NCBI RefSeq assembly: GCF_036030735.1
Contig: NZ_CP107928.1
Span: forward strand, 6,820,001 to 6,884,000
DNA length: 64,000 nt
Origin: Streptomyces sp. NBC_00425
Lineage (GTDB): Bacteria; Actinomycetota; Actinomycetes; Streptomycetales; Streptomycetaceae
Reading direction: 5' to 3'
Below, in pieces: positions 53,431-62,174 of the stretch (positions are counted from its first letter, which is position 1; every line of letters starts with the position of its first letter). Under the pieces are notes generated by a model. The model was not told the DNA's origin. It made no database searches and saw only the letters and a list, made by a program, of their open reading frames with translations. The translations under genes and the position numbers were made by a program.

Positions 53431-53510
53431 CCGATCCGATCGATCCGATCGATCAGGACCGATCCGATGTGATCCGATGCGGTCCGTTGATCGCGGCGGA
53501 TCCGAACGAT
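53431..53510. repeat. GATCCGAT repeats in the MaoC leader
   Basis: CCGATCCGATCGATCCGAT, GACCGATCCGAT, GTGATCCGAT and GCGGATCCGA recur over 80 bases in front of ATG 53521. GATC occurs at least eight times. Slippage is the simplest explanation; a leader RNA structure is possible. Confidence 0.6.
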
Positions 53511-53520
53511 CAGGAGCTCC

Positions 53521-54378
53521 ATGCCCATCGACGCAGCCAAGGCGCTCGCCGCCGAACCCCGGACCGGCGAGATCGCCTGGGACCGCCGGGACGTCCAGCT
53601 GTACCACCTCGGCATCGGCGCGGGCGTCCCGGCCACCGACGCCGACGAACTGCGCTACACGCTGGAGTCCCGGCTGCACGTCCTGCCGAGCTTCGCCACC
53701 GTCGCGGGCTCCGGCTCACCCGGTGTGATCAGCTCGCTGTCCATGCCCGGCATCGAGGTCGACCTCGCCCGCGTCCTGCACGGCGGCCAGCGCCTGGAGA
53801 TCCACCGGGCCATCCCGGCCGAGGGCCGGGCCACCGCCACCGGACGCATCGCCGGCGTGTACGACAAGGGAAGCGCCGCCGTCCTCGTCATGCGCACCGA
53901 GGTCGCCGACGCGGACGGACCCCTGTGGACCAACGACGCCCAGATCTTCGTCCGCGGCGAGGGCGGCTGGGGCGGGGACCGCGGCCCGTCCGCCCGGCTC
54001 GAGCCGCCCGCCGGCGAGCCCGACAGGACGATCGAGCGGGCCCTGCGCGAGGACCAGGCGCTCCTCTACCGCCTCTCCGGCGACTACAACCCGCTGCACG
54101 CCGACCCCGAGTTCGCGAAGCTCGCCGGGTTCGACCGGCCCATCCTGCACGGCCTGTGCACCTACGGCGTCACGCTGAAGGCCGTCGTCGACACCCTGCT
54201 CGACGGCGACGTCGGCCGGGTCCGCTCCTACGCCACACGGTTCGCCGGAGTGGTGTACCCCGGCGAGACCCTGCGCATCCGGATGTGGCGCGGGGCGGGC
54301 GAGGTGCGGGCGGCCGTGAGCGCGGTCGAGCGCGATGACGCGGCGGTCCTCGCCGACACCGTCGTCCAGCACTCCTAG
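53521..54378 (+). CDS. MaoC-family enoyl-CoA hydratase, steroid type
   Basis: A 285-residue double-hotdog enzyme. The N-terminal hotdog has HLGIGAGVPATDADELRYTL. The C-terminal hotdog holds the hydratase motif YRLSGDYNPLHADPEFAKLA with Asp and His, followed by PILHGLCTYGV. It resembles Rv3538-type hydratases of cholesterol side-chain beta-oxidation. AGGAGCTCC precedes ATG 53521. It is the first gene of an operon with the alcohol dehydrogenase and SDR, behind a KstR box. Confidence 0.85.
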   Translation: MPIDAAKALAAEPRTGEIAWDRRDVQLYHLGIGAGVPATDADELRYTLESRLHVLPSFATVAGSGSPGVISSLSMPGIEVDLARVLHGGQRLEIHRAIPAEGRATATGRIAGVYDKGSAAVLVMRTEVADADGPLWTNDAQIFVRGEGGWGGDRGPSARLEPPAGEPDRTIERALREDQALLYRLSGDYNPLHADPEFAKLAGFDRPILHGLCTYGVTLKAVVDTLLDGDVGRVRSYATRFAGVVYPGETLRIRMWRGAGEVRAAVSAVERDDAAVLADTVVQHS

Positions 54379-54502
54379 CCCCCGTCCGGCAGAGGACCCG
54401 CCCACCGCACGGCGGGGAACCGCCCGCCAGAAGACCGCCAGTCCCACCGCCAGTCCCACCGCCCGTCACACCGCCCGTCAGGGGTCCGAGGGGAGCCGCA
54501 CC

Positions 54503-55579
54503 ATGCGCGCAGCCGTACTGCACGAGATCGGCCAGGAGAAACTGGAGGTCCACGACGACGTCGAGGCGGTGGGCTTCGGCCCCGGACGGGTCAGGATCCG
54601 GGTACGGGCCACCGGGCTGTGCCACTCGGACCTGTCCGCGATGGGCGGGGTGCTGCCCCAGCCCGCGCCCTTCGTGCCCGGCCACGAGGGAGCGGGCGAG
54701 ATCATCGAGGTCGGCGAGGGCGTCACCCGGGTGAAGCCCGGGGACCGGGTCGTGGTCTGCTGGCTGCCGGCCTGCGGCGCCTGCCCCGCGTGCAAACGCG
54801 GCCAGACCGAGCTGTGCCTGGCCGGCTTCATGAACGCGGGCACCCCCAACTTCCGCCGCCCGGGCGGCGACGTGTTCGGCTTCGCCGGCACCGGGACCTT
54901 CGCCGAGGAGGTCGTGGTCGACGCCGGCTGCGCCGTCCCGATCCCCGACGACGTCCCCTTCGACATCGCCGCCCTCATCGGCTGCGGAGTCACCACGGGA
55001 CTGGGTGCCGCCCTCAACACGGCGGACGTGGAAGCCGGTTCGTCGGTCGCCGTCATCGGCTGCGGAGGCGTCGGCGTCTCCGCGATCCAGGGCGCGCGGC
55101 TCAAGGGCGCCGCCGAGATCGTCGCAGTCGACCCGGTCGCCTCGCGCCGGGAGGCCGCCCTGCGGTTCGGCGCCACGAAGGCCGTCTCACCGGACGAGCT
55201 GCCCGGGACGAAGCAACTGGTCACCGGCGGGGAGGGGTTCGACTACGTCTTCGAGGTCGTCGGCCGCTCCGCCACCGCCCGCACCGCCTACGAGAACACC
55301 CGGCGCGGCGGCACCCTCGTCGTCGTCGGCGCGGGCGCCCTGGACGACTTCCTCCAGCTCAACATGTTCGAGCTGTTCTTCGACGAGAAGCGGATCCTGC
55401 CCTCGATGTACGGCGGCGGAGACGTCCTGCGCTCCTACGAGCGGACGATCGCCCTGTGGCGGGCCGACCGCATCGACCTCGAGGGCCTGATCACCCACCG
55501 CGTGGCGCTCACCGAGATCAACGAGGCGCTGGACCAGATGCGCACCGGTGCGGCGCTCCGTACGTGCATAGAGATCTGA
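54503..55579 (+). CDS. Zinc-dependent alcohol dehydrogenase (MDR family)
   Basis: A 358-residue enzyme. Catalytic-zinc ligands are in RATGLCHSDLSAMGGVLPQP and PGHEGAGEIIEVGEGVTRVK. Structural-zinc cysteines are in CGACPACKRGQTELC. The NAD-binding motif is AVIGCGGVGVSAIQGARLKG. It oxidises an alcohol, perhaps a sterol-derived 26-hydroxy compound, given the operon context. A GGGGAGCC ribosome site precedes ATG 54503. The 124-base gap to the preceding MaoC gene encodes PTAR/TARQ-like low-complexity bases only. Confidence 0.88.
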   Translation: MRAAVLHEIGQEKLEVHDDVEAVGFGPGRVRIRVRATGLCHSDLSAMGGVLPQPAPFVPGHEGAGEIIEVGEGVTRVKPGDRVVVCWLPACGACPACKRGQTELCLAGFMNAGTPNFRRPGGDVFGFAGTGTFAEEVVVDAGCAVPIPDDVPFDIAALIGCGVTTGLGAALNTADVEAGSSVAVIGCGGVGVSAIQGARLKGAAEIVAVDPVASRREAALRFGATKAVSPDELPGTKQLVTGGEGFDYVFEVVGRSATARTAYENTRRGGTLVVVGAGALDDFLQLNMFELFFDEKRILPSMYGGGDVLRSYERTIALWRADRIDLEGLITHRVALTEINEALDQMRTGAALRTCIEI

Positions 55580-55594
55580 GAGGCGGCCGTCCGG

Positions 55595-56551
55595 ATGTCA
55601 CTGTCATCGCCACTGTCACGGCCTCTCGACGGGCTGACCGCGATCGTCACGGGCGCCGGGCGCGGGCTCGGACGCGCCGAGGCGCTGGAACTGGCCCGGC
55701 TGGGCGCGGCCGTCGTCGTCAACGACTACGGACAGCCCGGCCGTGACGGCTCCGGCGAGGCATCGGCGGGGCCGGCGCAGGAGGTCGCGGCGGAGATCCG
55801 GGCCGCGGGCGGCGCCGCGCTCGCCCACACCGGGGACGTGTCCGACTTCCGGCAGGCCCGCGAACTCGTCGGCGCGGCGATCGCCGAGTTCGGCACGCTG
55901 GACGTCGTCGTCAACAACGCGGGCATCCTGCGCGACCGCATGGTCTTCTCCATGGCGGAGGAGGAGTGGGACTCGGTGATCCGGGTCCATCTCAAAGGCC
56001 ACTTCAACACCACCCGTTTCGCCGCCGCGCACTGGCGTGAGCGTTCCAAGGCGGCCGGCGCCCCGGTGTACGGGCGGATCGTGAACACCTCGTCGGAGGC
56101 GTTCCTCGCCGGCTCCGCGGGGCAGCCCAACTACGCGGCGGCGAAAGGCGGAATCGTCGGCCTGACGACCTCCACGGCCCTCGCGCTCGCCAAGTACGGC
56201 GTGACCGCCAACGCGATCTGCCCGCGGGCCCGCACCCGGATGACGGCGGACGTCTTCGCCGGGTTCGAGCAGCCCGCGGACGGGCTCGACCCGCTCGCCC
56301 CCGAGCATGTCGCGCCGCTCGTCGGATACCTGGCGTCACCGGCCGCCGCGCGGATCAACGGGCAGCTGCTCGTCGTGCACGGGGGCGTCGTCGCTGTCGT
56401 CGAACGGCCCCGGGTGGCGGCGAAGTTCGACAGCAAGCAGGACGCGTTCAGCTTCGACGAGCTGGACGCCGTCCTCGGCGGGTACTACGCGGACCGGCCG
56501 GACGGTGAGACGTTCGCGGCGGCCGAGGTACTGGGCCTGCGACGCGGTTAG
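55595..56551 (+). CDS. Short-chain dehydrogenase, 3-hydroxyacyl-CoA type
   Basis: A 318-residue SDR. The NAD motif is AIVTGAGRGLGRAEALELAR, followed by VVNDYG, NNAGILRDRM and the active-site region IVNTSSEAFLAGSAGQPNYA with AAAKGG (Tyr-x3-Lys). A C-terminal extension of about 60 residues (FDSKQDAFSFDELDAVLGGY) resembles HSD17B4-type enzymes and mycobacterial Rv3548c. It likely oxidises 3-hydroxyacyl-CoA in the side-chain cycle fed by the MaoC hydratase. It starts 15 bases after the alcohol dehydrogenase. Confidence 0.85.
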   Translation: MSLSSPLSRPLDGLTAIVTGAGRGLGRAEALELARLGAAVVVNDYGQPGRDGSGEASAGPAQEVAAEIRAAGGAALAHTGDVSDFRQARELVGAAIAEFGTLDVVVNNAGILRDRMVFSMAEEEWDSVIRVHLKGHFNTTRFAAAHWRERSKAAGAPVYGRIVNTSSEAFLAGSAGQPNYAAAKGGIVGLTTSTALALAKYGVTANAICPRARTRMTADVFAGFEQPADGLDPLAPEHVAPLVGYLASPAAARINGQLLVVHGGVVAVVERPRVAAKFDSKQDAFSFDELDAVLGGYYADRPDGETFAAAEVLGLRRG

Positions 56552-56610
56552 CGGGCCTCGTCGAGAAGCGGTGCGCGTGCGCAGGGGGCCCGGACACGGG
56601 CACGACATGC

Positions 56611-56648
56611 GTGGGGGCCCGGACGTCCATGGACGTCCGGGCCCCCAC
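56611..56648. terminator. Perfect 18-bp hairpin after the SDR operon
   Basis: GTGGGGGCCCGGACGTCC and its exact complement are separated by AT only. It follows the operon after 60 bases and lies between it and a convergent small ORF, so it probably serves both. Confidence 0.8.
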
Positions 56649-56657
56649 GGCGTACTG

Positions 56658-56828
56658 TCAGGCAGTCGCTTCGGCCGTGTCGTCGACCCTGTTCTCGGCC
56701 GGCCTGCGATGCCGGCCGTGAGGGGCCGAATCGGCCTCGTGTGCCGAGACCGGGCCCCGGTGGCGGCCGTGGCCGGCCGTCTCCTGGAAGTCGGCGGACG
56801 GCGCCTGCATGGTGCGTGTGTCGCTCAT
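56658..56828 (-). CDS. Short His/Arg-rich ORF with repeated HGRHR, possible peptide gene
   Basis: A 56-residue frame from ATG 56828 reads MSDTRTMQAPSADFQETAGH and then two copies of HGRHR-G/R-P about 20 residues apart, ending DDTAEATA. The GC3 pattern and clean stop look real, and an AT-rich region upstream (GATAAAATCGCC, TGTAAAGAAAGATCATG) offers a promoter. It ends nine bases before the hairpin terminator. I know similar short Streptomyces ORFs without function. The repeated core could be a modified-peptide precursor or a metal-binding peptide, but no modifying enzyme lies next to it. Confidence 0.6.
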   Translation of the reverse strand: MSDTRTMQAPSADFQETAGHGRHRGPVSAHEADSAPHGRHRRPAENRVDDTAEATA

Positions 56829-56925
56829 CGGAAGAATTCACCCCGTCAACATGATCTTTCTTTACAGCCGGGCGATTTTATCCGGCACACCGCGGGGCGA
56901 ATCCAGGCGGCCACGCCAACCGCCG

Positions 56926-58590
56926 CTACTTCGTTACAAGTCGGCCGAGCGGGGCCTGTTGCAGGGGCACGGGACGGGCGCAAGGCGTCGCCCCGTACGG
57001 CGTCGCCTCACCGGGGTGTCGGAGGGAGGAGGGTGCGGCGTCCTCGGCGGTCGAGGTCGCGGCCGCGGTCTCGGTCTCTGTTGTGGCGGCGGGCGAGCCC
57101 ACGGCGGGAGCCGTCAGCGGCGCCACCCCGCAGGGTTCCGCCGCCGTGGTGTAAGGCAGCCGCAGCACGCCGTCCGGCGTCCACACCCCACTGCCCGTCA
57201 GCCAGCCCTCGGGCGCGGCCAGTTGATGCAGCCGACGCTCCATGGGACGCCACACGCCCACCCAGGCGCCGAAGGGGCCGTCGATACGCAGCGCCACCGC
57301 GCACGCCTCCGGCAGAAGGACCTGACCCGGCTGGATCGCGAAGGGCGTCAGCGCGAGGCCGGGCAGCCGCAGGGCCTCCGGGAAGCGGACCGGCAGCATG
57401 CTGCCCACGACGCCCCAGCCCAACCGGGCCTCTCCCGGCGAAGCGGCGTCCGAGCTGATCAGCAGCAGTCCACTGTCCGCGTCGGCGAGCAGCAGACGGT
57501 CGTCGCTGTCGGCGGAGATCTGCAGCAGCGGCGACACCTCACCGCCGCGCTCCAGGTCCACCACGACCGCCTTGGTCCGCCCGCCGACCTCACGGTCCAG
57601 CGCGAGCATGCGGCCGGTGCGGTCCAGCCACACCCCGCCGGAGCACCGGCCGGGGATCTCGGCGACGTACTCGGGGCCGAAGGCGCCGCCCGCGACCAGC
57701 CACACGGTCGTCGTCCAGGGGCCGACGGCGAGGGCGTACGCGCGCTCGCCGCAGGGGGCCGGCGGGAGCAGGCGCAGCTCGACGCCGTCGTCCGGGCACT
57801 CGACGGCGCCCAGAGGCAGCTCCCCGGTGCCGGGTCCGGTCGGGTACAGCAGGGAGAACGCGTGCCGTCCGTCGGTCGCCCGCCGGATCAGGACCCGGCC
57901 GTCGGCCATCGGCTGGACCTCCGTGCCGGGCTCCTCCGGCTGGTTGCCGGGCAGCGGCACGGCGTACGGCTCGGGGCCGTCCAGGGTCCAGCGCTCGGGG
58001 AACAGCGAGTCGCCGTTCCGGGCGAGGCGTGCGGCGTAGGCGCCGTTCGCGGTCAGCACACAGGGCGCGGGGGTCGTGGCGCCGTAAGCGCCGCCCGGTG
58101 TCCGCGGCGTCACGTGCCGCACGGGCGTCGCCCATGCCGCGTCGAGGGACGGCGTCACGCGCCGACCCGGGGGCTCGGCGGGCTCCGTTGCCCCGGAGGC
58201 CTGGGAGGCCTGGGAGGCCTGGGAGGCATATGGCGGGCGGTCGGCGACACGGTCCTCCGGAGCCTCCAGGAGCTCTGGCGTCGCCGACAGCTCTGGAGCC
58301 TCCAGGAGCTCCGGAATCGCCGGCAGCCCCGGGGGACGTAACAGTTCCGAGGGCCGCAACACCTCCGAGGACTGCAACACCTCCGAGGAGCGCAACAGCT
58401 CCGAGGAGCGCAACAGGTCCGGAGCCCGCAGAAACTCCGCACCCTCCCGGTACTCGGGGTCCGCCCCGTCTTCCGGGTCTTCCGGGTCCGCCCCGTCTTC
58501 CGGGGCCGCCCCGTTTCTCGGGTCCTCCCGGTCCTCCCGGTCCTCCCCGTCCGCCGCGGTGGGCTCGATCGCACAGGCCGGCATCGTCAT
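56926..58590 (-). CDS. Large protein with repetitive acidic N-terminus and beta-propeller-like body
   Basis: A 554-residue protein. The first 130 residues are acidic and repetitive (EDREDREDPRNG; SSELLRSSEVLQSSEVL; ASQASQASQAS). The rest is made of short strands with DG/GG turns (ERWTLDGPEPYAVPLPGNQP; GVWLDRTGRMLALDREVGGR; GVWTPDGVLRLPYT), suggesting a beta-propeller. There is no signal peptide or enzyme motif. It is found next to Nif3 and RNase H-CobC genes in Streptomyces. ATG 58590 has GGAGGTGG in front. Function unknown. Confidence 0.72.
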   Translation of the reverse strand: MTMPACAIEPTAADGEDREDREDPRNGAAPEDGADPEDPEDGADPEYREGAEFLRAPDLLRSSELLRSSEVLQSSEVLRPSELLRPPGLPAIPELLEAPELSATPELLEAPEDRVADRPPYASQASQASQASGATEPAEPPGRRVTPSLDAAWATPVRHVTPRTPGGAYGATTPAPCVLTANGAYAARLARNGDSLFPERWTLDGPEPYAVPLPGNQPEEPGTEVQPMADGRVLIRRATDGRHAFSLLYPTGPGTGELPLGAVECPDDGVELRLLPPAPCGERAYALAVGPWTTTVWLVAGGAFGPEYVAEIPGRCSGGVWLDRTGRMLALDREVGGRTKAVVVDLERGGEVSPLLQISADSDDRLLLADADSGLLLISSDAASPGEARLGWGVVGSMLPVRFPEALRLPGLALTPFAIQPGQVLLPEACAVALRIDGPFGAWVGVWRPMERRLHQLAAPEGWLTGSGVWTPDGVLRLPYTTAAEPCGVAPLTAPAVGSPAATTETETAAATSTAEDAAPSSLRHPGEATPYGATPCARPVPLQQAPLGRLVTK

Positions 58591-58766
58591 CGTTCTGCCA
58601 CCTCCGGCGACGAAGCTAGTTTTCGCACGCACGGGCGTGGGACCCACGGGCGGTCTTCTTCCCTCGTAAGAGTGGTGCAGAAGCGATTCGCCTGAGGGTC
58701 GCGGAAGGCGTGTGCATGCCGAGGCGGCGGTACCTCCCCGCAGAACGGCCAGGTAGCCTTTGGTTC

Positions 58767-59624
58767 GTGCCCCGTCTGTCTGAAGTCATCGCCGCGCTGG
58801 ACGATCTGTGGCCCTCCGAGCGGGCCGAGTCCTGGGACGCGGTCGGCACCGTCGTGGGCGATCCCGACCAGGAGGTCTCCCGGGTTCTCTTCGCCGTCGA
58901 TCCCGTCCAGGAGATCGTCGACGAGGCCGTGAAGCTCGGCGCCGACCTGCTCGTCACCCACCACCCGCTGTATCTGCGCGGTACGACCACCGTCGCGGCC
59001 TCCACGTTCAAGGGCCGCGTCGTGCACACCCTCATCAAGAACGACATCGCCCTGCACGTCGCGCACACCAATGCCGACAGCGCCGATCCCGGGGTGAGCG
59101 ACGCCCTCGCCGGCGCGCTCGGCCTGCGGGTCACAGGGCCCCTCGTGCCCGACGCCGGCGACCCCGCGGGGCGGCGCGGCCTCGGCCGCGTGTGCGAGCT
59201 CGACCACCCGCTCACCGTCCGCGAACTCGCCGCCCGCGCCGCGGAACGGCTGCCCGCCACCGCGCAGGGCATCCGGGTGGCGGGCGACCCGGAGGCGCTC
59301 GTGCGGACCGTCGCCGTCAGCGGCGGCTCCGGGGACAGCCTCTTCGAGCAGGTCCGGGCCGCCGGCGTCGACGCCTTCCTCACCGCGGACCTGCGCCACC
59401 ACCCCGTCTCCGAGGCCCGCGCCCACAGTCCTCTCGCGCTGCTCGACGCGGCGCACTGGGCCACCGAGTGGCCCTGGTGCGAGCTGGCCGCCGCCCAGCT
59501 CGACGAGATCTCCGACCGGAGAGGATGGGACCTGCGGGTCCACGTCTCCCGCACGGTCACCGACCCCTGGACCGCCCACGCGGCGTCCACCGCCACCTCT
59601 AGCTCAATGGGAGCCCCCAACTGA
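58767..59624 (+). CDS. Nif3-like dinuclear metal hydrolase-like protein
   Basis: A 285-residue Nif3/YbgI family protein. Metal ligands appear in DLLVTHHPLYLRGTTTV and in IALHVAHTNADSADPGVSDA, with C-terminal LTADLRHHPVSEARAHSPLA. The family has an unclear hydrolase role (annotated GTP cyclohydrolase 1 type 2-like). GTG 58767 is used because the residues before it are not family-like. The stop overlaps the next gene by four bases. Confidence 0.85.
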   Translation: MPRLSEVIAALDDLWPSERAESWDAVGTVVGDPDQEVSRVLFAVDPVQEIVDEAVKLGADLLVTHHPLYLRGTTTVAASTFKGRVVHTLIKNDIALHVAHTNADSADPGVSDALAGALGLRVTGPLVPDAGDPAGRRGLGRVCELDHPLTVRELAARAAERLPATAQGIRVAGDPEALVRTVAVSGGSGDSLFEQVRAAGVDAFLTADLRHHPVSEARAHSPLALLDAAHWATEWPWCELAAAQLDEISDRRGWDLRVHVSRTVTDPWTAHAASTATSSSMGAPN

Positions 59625-60364
59625 ACGCCGCGCCCGCCGACCAGATCCGACTCCTCGACGTCCAGGGCCTCGACGTCCGACTGCAGCAACTCGCGCACAA
59701 GCGCAGGTCCCTGCCCGAGCACGCCGAGATCGAGTCGCTGACCAAGGACCTCACCCAGCTGCGCGACCTCCTCGTGGCCGCCCAGACCGAGGAGAGCGAC
59801 ACCGCCCGCGAGCAGACCAAGGCCGAGCAGGACGTCGACCAGGTCCGCCAGCGCGCCACCCGCGACCAGCAGCGACTGGACTCCGGCGCCGTCACCTCCC
59901 CGAAGGACCTCGAGAACCTGCAGCGGGAGATCGTCTCCCTCGCCAAGCGCCAGGGCGACCTCGAGGACGTCGTACTGGAGGTCATGGAGCGCCGCGAGAG
60001 CGCCCAGGAGCGGGTCGCCGAGCTGACCGAGCGGGTCGGCTCCGTGCAGGGGAAGATCGACGACGCCACCGCGCGCCGCGACGCCTCCTTCGAGGAGCTC
60101 GACGGCGAGGCCGCCACCGTCACCAAGGAGCGCGAGGTCGTCGCCGCCTCCCTGCCGGCCGACCTGCTCAAGCTCTACGACAAGCTGCGCGAGCAGCAGG
60201 GCGGCATCGGCGCGGCCAAGCTCCAGCACCGCACCTGCCAGGGCTGCCGCCAGGAACTGGCCATCACCGACATCAACGAGATCCGCTCGGCCGCGCCCGA
60301 CACGGTCGTACGGTGCGAGAACTGTCGCCGCATCCTCGTGCGCACGTCCGAGTCGGGGCTGTAA
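59621..60364 (+). CDS. C4-type zinc-ribbon coiled-coil protein with probable CTG start
   Basis: A 247-residue protein. A long coiled coil (about 20-190) ends in a zinc ribbon, CQGCRQEL and CENCRRIL. The conserved N-terminus NAAPADQIRLLDVQGLDVRL begins immediately after CTG 59621, which overlaps the Nif3 stop as CTGA and has GGGAG seven bases upstream. Related genes use GTG or ATG there. The next in-frame start, GTG 59774, would remove 51 conserved residues. The family associates with Nif3 and RNase H and may act in nucleic-acid metabolism. Confidence 0.8.
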   Translation: MNAAPADQIRLLDVQGLDVRLQQLAHKRRSLPEHAEIESLTKDLTQLRDLLVAAQTEESDTAREQTKAEQDVDQVRQRATRDQQRLDSGAVTSPKDLENLQREIVSLAKRQGDLEDVVLEVMERRESAQERVAELTERVGSVQGKIDDATARRDASFEELDGEAATVTKEREVVAASLPADLLKLYDKLREQQGGIGAAKLQHRTCQGCRQELAITDINEIRSAAPDTVVRCENCRRILVRTSESGL

Positions 60365-60383
60365 CCGGTAAGGGGCCTGCATC

Positions 60384-62093
60384 GTGCGGGAGTTCATCGT
60401 CGAGGCCGACGGGGGGTCGCGGGGCAACCCGGGGCCCGCGGGCTACGGCAGCGTGGTGATCGACGCGACGACGGGGGAGACGCTCGTCGAGCGGGCCGAG
60501 TTCATCGGCGTCGCCACCAACAACGTGGCCGAGTACCGGGGGCTGGTGGCCGGACTGCGCGCCGCCCGCGAACTCGACCCCTCGGCTCGGGTGCGCGTCC
60601 GCATGGACTCCAAGCTGGTCGTCGAGCAGATGTCGGGCCGCTGGAAGATCAAGCATCCCGACATGAAGCCGCTCGCGGCGGAGGCGGCCCGGGTGCTCCC
60701 GCCCGGGCAGGTCTCCTACGAGTGGATCCCGCGCGAGCAGAACAAGCACGCAGACCGCCTCGCGAACGAGGCGATGGACGCGGGCAAGCGGGGCGAACAG
60801 TGGGACGAGGGCGCCTCACGCGCCGCGCTCGACGCCCGGTCCGCCCCCGCCCCGGTCGCCCCCGAGCCGTCCGGCCCGCCCGGTGACGCAGTCGCGGGCG
60901 CGGCGAAGGCCCGCGAGGCCCTGGCCCGTGCGCCTCGGTCCCGCGCGACGGCGGAAAGAGTGGCGGAAGCGGCTGTGGACGTGGACGCGGCTGCGGACGC
61001 GGCGCTGCGCGGCGCTGGAGCGGAATCAGTTGCGGAAGGCGTTGCCTGCGGCGTTGCGGGCACGGCCGCGGGAAATCGCGTGGAAGCGGTTACGGAAGGC
61101 CGTTCTGGAGCCGTTGGGGAAGCGAGTTCGCAAGCGGTTACGGAACGCCCTTCTGCAGCCGTCGGGGAAACAGGTTCGGAAGCGGTTGCGCAAAGCGGTT
61201 CTGGAGCCGCTGAGACAACGGGTTCGGAAGCGGTTGCGGAAGGCCGAGCGACCACTGCGCCGGGAACTCGTGCGGAACCCGTTGCGGAAGATGTGCGGAG
61301 AACCGTTGCGGAAGCCGTTTCGGAGCCCCGCGCCAAGACCGGCGACGATGTGCGGGCCGCCCGCACGGTCGCTCTGTCCGCCGCAGACGCCACAGCGGCG
61401 GCTGGGCCGGCGGCCGCCGGCCTCGCCGCCGCCCCGACCGTCGGCTGGGGCGCCGCTCCCGATCTCGGGGCGCCCGCGACCTTCGTGCTGCTGCGGCACG
61501 GTGAAACGCCGCTGACTCCGCAGAAGCGGTTCTCCGGCAGCGGCGGCACCGATCCCTCGCTCTCGGACGTCGGCAGGGGGCAGGCCGAGCGGGTCGCCGC
61601 CGCGCTCGCCCGGCGAGGCACCGTGCAGCACATCCTCGCCTCCCCGCTGGCCCGTACCCGTGAGACGGCCGGCATCGTGGCAGCGCGCCTCGGTCTGGAG
61701 GTCACCGTCGAGGACGGGCTGATCGAGACGGACTTCGGCGCCTGGGAGGGGTTGACCTTCGGCGAGGTCCGCGAACGTCACCCGGACGACCTCAACGCCT
61801 GGCTGGCCGACCCTGAGGCCGAGCCGACCGGAGGGGGCGAGAGCTTCGCGGCCACCGCGGTCCGGATCGCTGCCGCCCGCGACCGGCTGGTCGCCGCGTA
61901 CGCGGGCCGCACGGTTCTGCTGGTCACCCATGTGACCCCGATCAAGACGCTCGTGCGGCTTGCCCTGGGCGCACCGCCGGAGTCCCTCTTCCGCATGGAA
62001 CTGTCGGCGGCCTCGCTGTCGGCCGTGGCCTACTACGCGGACGGGAACGCGAGCGTCCGGCTCTTCAACGACACGTCCCACCTGCGGTCCTGA
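60384..62093 (+). CDS. Bifunctional RNase HI / CobC-like acid phosphatase with expanded linker
   Basis: A 569-residue fusion. The N-terminal RNase HI domain (about 1-135) has FIVEADGGSRGNPGPAGYGS, NVAEYRGLVAGLRAARE, VRMDSKLVVEQMSGRWK and the late NKHADRLANEAM. The C-terminal histidine-phosphatase domain (about 370-565) has TFVLLRHGETPLT, ASPLARTRETAGIVAARLG and LLVTHVTPIKT. It matches S. coelicolor SCO2299, which cleaves RNA of RNA-DNA hybrids and has phosphatase activity. The linker is swollen by EAVAEGR/SEAVTE-like repeats. GTG 60384 has AAGGGG before it. Confidence 0.9.
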   Translation: MREFIVEADGGSRGNPGPAGYGSVVIDATTGETLVERAEFIGVATNNVAEYRGLVAGLRAARELDPSARVRVRMDSKLVVEQMSGRWKIKHPDMKPLAAEAARVLPPGQVSYEWIPREQNKHADRLANEAMDAGKRGEQWDEGASRAALDARSAPAPVAPEPSGPPGDAVAGAAKAREALARAPRSRATAERVAEAAVDVDAAADAALRGAGAESVAEGVACGVAGTAAGNRVEAVTEGRSGAVGEASSQAVTERPSAAVGETGSEAVAQSGSGAAETTGSEAVAEGRATTAPGTRAEPVAEDVRRTVAEAVSEPRAKTGDDVRAARTVALSAADATAAAGPAAAGLAAAPTVGWGAAPDLGAPATFVLLRHGETPLTPQKRFSGSGGTDPSLSDVGRGQAERVAAALARRGTVQHILASPLARTRETAGIVAARLGLEVTVEDGLIETDFGAWEGLTFGEVRERHPDDLNAWLADPEAEPTGGGESFAATAVRIAAARDRLVAAYAGRTVLLVTHVTPIKTLVRLALGAPPESLFRMELSAASLSAVAYYADGNASVRLFNDTSHLRS

Positions 62094-62174
62094 GGGCGGA
62101 CGCGGTTGCGGGAGTGGACGCGGTTCCGGCGGCGGCCGCAGCTGCGGGCGCGGTTCCGGGGCGGAGGTGCCGGC

